A model generated the notes under the pieces. The model saw only the letters and a program-made list of their open reading frames with translations, was not told where the DNA came from and did no database searches. A stretch of DNA of 64,000 nt, taken from the NCBI RefSeq assembly GCF_010974945.1, contig NZ_JAAIVB010000045.1:90919-154918 (forward strand), in the 5' to 3' direction. Numbering within the stretch: position 1 is the first letter of the stretch; every line of letters begins with the position of its first letter. This DNA comes from Noviherbaspirillum galbum (GTDB lineage: Bacteria > Pseudomonadota > Gammaproteobacteria > Burkholderiales > Burkholderiaceae_D). The translations under genes and the position numbers were made by a program. Shown piece by piece: positions 62,104 to 64,000 of this stretch.

Positions 62104-62610
62104 GCCGAAGAAAAAACAAATAGAGCGGGATAAAGAAGTCGTAATTCTCGCCACAGGCCGCTTCTGGCCCCAGGCGGAGCTTGTCAGTGATTGTGCCGTT
62201 GGCGGCTATAGGCCAGGTTCCGGACCTTGTCCGCAGGGGTCTGAACATCCGTGTCCGACCATGCGCTGCCAAAGCCGCTGTCAGAAAGCTGACTTTCGTG
62301 CGTTTTCGGAAGCGCGCAATTGAGCAATCAGAATCAAGATCGCGTACTGGCAATCGCGCGTGTTCACACGGACTGGACCCATAAGAACCTTTGGTGTTTC
62401 CCAGATGTGGATATTCTTCGAAATAGCGCAAATGTTGGACGAATCTGCGTATTTCAATGACATATGCGGCGATCTTCACAACCAACATCATTAGAAATGC
62501 AACACGTCTCTTCCCGAAACATCTCTTTTGTTGACAAGCAAACCAAAGGAATCAAGACTGGTTGAGCCTAAAAAAGCAATGAACAACTCATAAAATTCTG
62601 GGAGCATGCC
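62104..62610. other. Gap of about 500 bp with a partial repeat
   Basis: No gene with family features. GCTATAGGCCAGGTTCCGGAC at 62205-62225 matches the 5' part of the intergenic repeat only. The rest must contain the cache-protein promoter. Confidence 0.35.
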
Positions 62611-63069
62611 ATGCACAGCTTGACCAAATTTACTGCCATCCTCGCGCTGGCAACTATCCCTCTCACCAGTATCGCCGCAGAGCGCGGAAGCCTTGACGAG
62701 GCCAAGGCGCTAGTACAAAAAGCCAAGGCTTATTTGAAGGCTAACGGTCCCGAAAAGTCTTACGCCGCGTTCTCTGATCCGAAAGGCTCCTTCGTCGACC
62801 GTGACTTATACATCTACGTCTACGACAAGGAGCTTAAAAACCTTGCTCACGGCGGCAATCAAAAGCTGATTGGCAAAAATCTGTCCGACATGCGTGACGC
62901 CGACGGAAATTACTTCAACCAAGGCCTCCTGAAAGCCGCAATGTCGGGAGGTGGCACTTACACTTTCAAGTTCTTGAATCCTTCGACCCAGCAAATTGAG
63001 AAGAAGACGGGATACGCCGAAATGGTTGGGGATGTCATGGTTGGCTCCGGCGCATACGCTGGCAACTAA
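62611..63069 (+). CDS. Periplasmic single Cache domain protein
   Basis: A 152-residue protein with a signal peptide (MHSLTKFTAILALATIPLTS, cleavage near IAA-E), then a single sCache_2-like domain: AYLKANGPEKSYAAFSDPKG, VDRDLYIYVYDKEL, NQKLIGKNLSDMRDADGNYF and a YAEMVGDVMVGSGAY end. Cache domains bind small molecules and are usually parts of chemoreceptors; here it is alone and soluble. It could act as a periplasmic partner for a receptor or kinase. Its neighbours do not say which. Confidence 0.8.
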   Translation: MHSLTKFTAILALATIPLTSIAAERGSLDEAKALVQKAKAYLKANGPEKSYAAFSDPKGSFVDRDLYIYVYDKELKNLAHGGNQKLIGKNLSDMRDADGNYFNQGLLKAAMSGGGTYTFKFLNPSTQQIEKKTGYAEMVGDVMVGSGAYAGN

Positions 63070-63230
63070 AAGCCATCGATCCTGGTCAAGCCTAAGTCTC
63101 ATTTCGAGATGGCCTAATTCGTTTCTGGGTTAGGTCATCTGCGAATGAAGAATTCTTTTTACCTTTGAGCTATAGACGTGGCTGATGGCTTATGGCGGGA
63201 CTCGGTTTTTGCCTGCGCCAGTTGCCAGCA

Positions 63231-63304
63231 GCTATAAACCGACTTGCGGACCTTGGACTGCATCTAGCGAAGGGACTCTTAACAACCCCAAGCTGCCGTT
63301 GCCA
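63231..63304 (+). repeat. Intergenic repeat, copy 5
   Basis: GCTATAAACCGACTTGCGGA, CCTTGGACTGCATCTAGCGA, AGGGACTCTTAACAACCCCA and AGCTGCCGTTGCC. It aligns with the other copies from the GCTATA start to the GCTGCC end, supplying the 3' limit seen in the partial copies at 45290 and 53960. Confidence 0.55.
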
Positions 63305-63489
63305 TAACTCGGTAGATGCCGCCCACCTTCACATCGCTAAACGCCCGATTGATTTAAGTGTTTTCACACGGTTTGGAGCCGGTACTATATTTCCAAGTCG
63401 CTACTCAAGTGCGCATGGATACTTTCACATGCGCTCTCTGCATGATTTATTAATCACTTTTGTGGATACGGCCACGATGTAAGGTGACG

Positions 63490-63828
63490 TCAAGATGTTG
63501 CCTGTATCCGCACGCTGACGGTCTTGGCCGGCGACGCGCGCACTTTGCCGATGAAATACGAAAGCTCGTATTTCCAAGCATGCTTTCCGACTAAAGCCTC
63601 TCCCGCGAATGCCGGACCGATGCGATGCGACTGCAAGCGCTTTGGGTTCCAATCATTCCATTTGCCGAACTCACCGAATCCTTGCAAACCAAATTGCGCA
63701 ACCTGGCTGAACCGGTATCGTGCCTGCCACTGGTACTGCATTTGGATCGGCTCGGGTTGCGGCACAGCGTAGGATCGTGAAAACAGCATATTCGCGTTGC
63801 TCTGCGTGCGTCCATATTCCGTCTGGAG
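63490..63828 (-). pseudogene. Outer-membrane beta-barrel-type protein, C-terminal fragment cut by an IS end
   Basis: The frame reads QTEYGRTQSNANMLFSRSYA, VPQPEPIQMQYQWQARYRF, then VAQFGLQGFGEFGKWNDWNP, SHRIGPAFAGEAL and YFIGKVRA to the stop at 63490. Alternating Tyr/Trp/Gly strands (QYQWQARYRF, FGLQGFGEFG) fit the last strands of an outer-membrane barrel. It has no start: upstream, at 63829, the family-like sequence is replaced by an IS21-like end. The parent family cannot be named with certainty. Confidence 0.55.
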
Positions 63829-64000
63829 TGTTGATGTTCACGTAGAACTGACCCACGATTTTCATCGAATTTTGACCCACCCATTTCATGCGTAGATCGC
63901 TACGCGGCTGTGGATAAGTCTTCGGTCGCTGATCCTGTATCTCCCTTCCTTGTTCCCTTCCTCGATGTCGCCCGGCGCGTCGATTCACTGTGCTTGAAGC
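63829..64000. mobile_element. End of an IS21-family-like element (continues past the window)
   Basis: Beginning TGTTGATGTTCACG at 63829, with the short repeat ACTGACCCACGATTTTCATC then TTTTGACCCACCC, the arrangement of repeated TGACCC/GGGTCA blocks seen at the tips of IS21 elements. It cuts the outer-membrane protein gene. No istA or istB coding is visible within the remaining 170 bases, so orientation is not known. Confidence 0.5.

Noticed and set aside
1..64000. CRISPR arrays, rRNA and tRNA genes
   Set aside because: No regularly spaced direct repeats, no rRNA-like sequence and no convincing tRNA T-arm or cloverleaf were noticed by eye; a tRNA scan could not be run.

Overview
The window looks like chromosomal DNA of a betaproteobacterium of the order Burkholderiales, possibly an Oxalobacteraceae-type soil or plant bacterium. 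This is inferred from the high GC, a Bug-type TctC binding protein with TctBA, LivHMGF-type import, many LysR/MarR/GntR/AraC regulators beside small catabolic operons, and IS21/IS30/IS66/IS605-type remnants. No rRNA, tRNA or CRISPR array was recognised.

0.6-13.1 kb: after a partial tyrosine recombinase at the left edge, a long minus-strand catabolic run: a branched-chain-amino-acid-type ABC importer (binding protein, LivH, LivM, LivG, LivF), then aldehyde dehydrogenase, SDR, zinc alcohol dehydrogenase, a lone citrate-lyase-alpha homologue, a DUF4188 protein and a succinate-semialdehyde-type dehydrogenase. The order suggests uptake and stepwise alcohol/aldehyde/acid oxidation of a small substrate that cannot be named from sequence. 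13.5-20.6 kb: an exported metallo-beta-lactamase-fold protein; an arsR-arsI-aqpS organoarsenical module with two operator-like dyads; a MerR regulator divergent from a membrane protein, with a MerR-type promoter between them; and a LysR/DoxX/GST unit whose GST is split by a tnpB-only IS200/IS605-type element.

20.7-31 kb: a glycine-zipper protein, a DUF1800/DUF1501 exported pair, a lower-GC patch with a putative subclass B3 metallo-beta-lactamase, then MarR with a CLC antiporter and an HPP-CBS membrane protein, and a TIGR02647 protein ending at a two-tier palindrome. 31-45 kb: a tannase-family esterase, an ECF sigma factor between two small membrane proteins, a secreted class II aldolase-like protein, a GntR-controlled FAH-tctCBA operon, and a P450/AraC/FAD-oxidase/EamA group.

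45-64 kb is lower in GC and visibly decaying. It has a methyltransferase, a second P450, an MCP-CheW pair, and a large molybdopterin oxidoreductase with an odd Fe-S motif and a long helical tail. It also has five full copies of a roughly 70-nt intergenic repeat and many broken genes: an IS30/IS66 junction, an HPP-like gene with a nonsense codon and a frameshift, a hybrid kinase split by an in-frame amber codon, a frameshifted and truncated LysR, and an outer-membrane protein gene cut by an IS21-like end. The strongest candidates for something new are the GST-embedded tnpB element with an altered RuvC-II position, the unusual molybdoenzyme, the intergenic repeat family and the nested palindromes.
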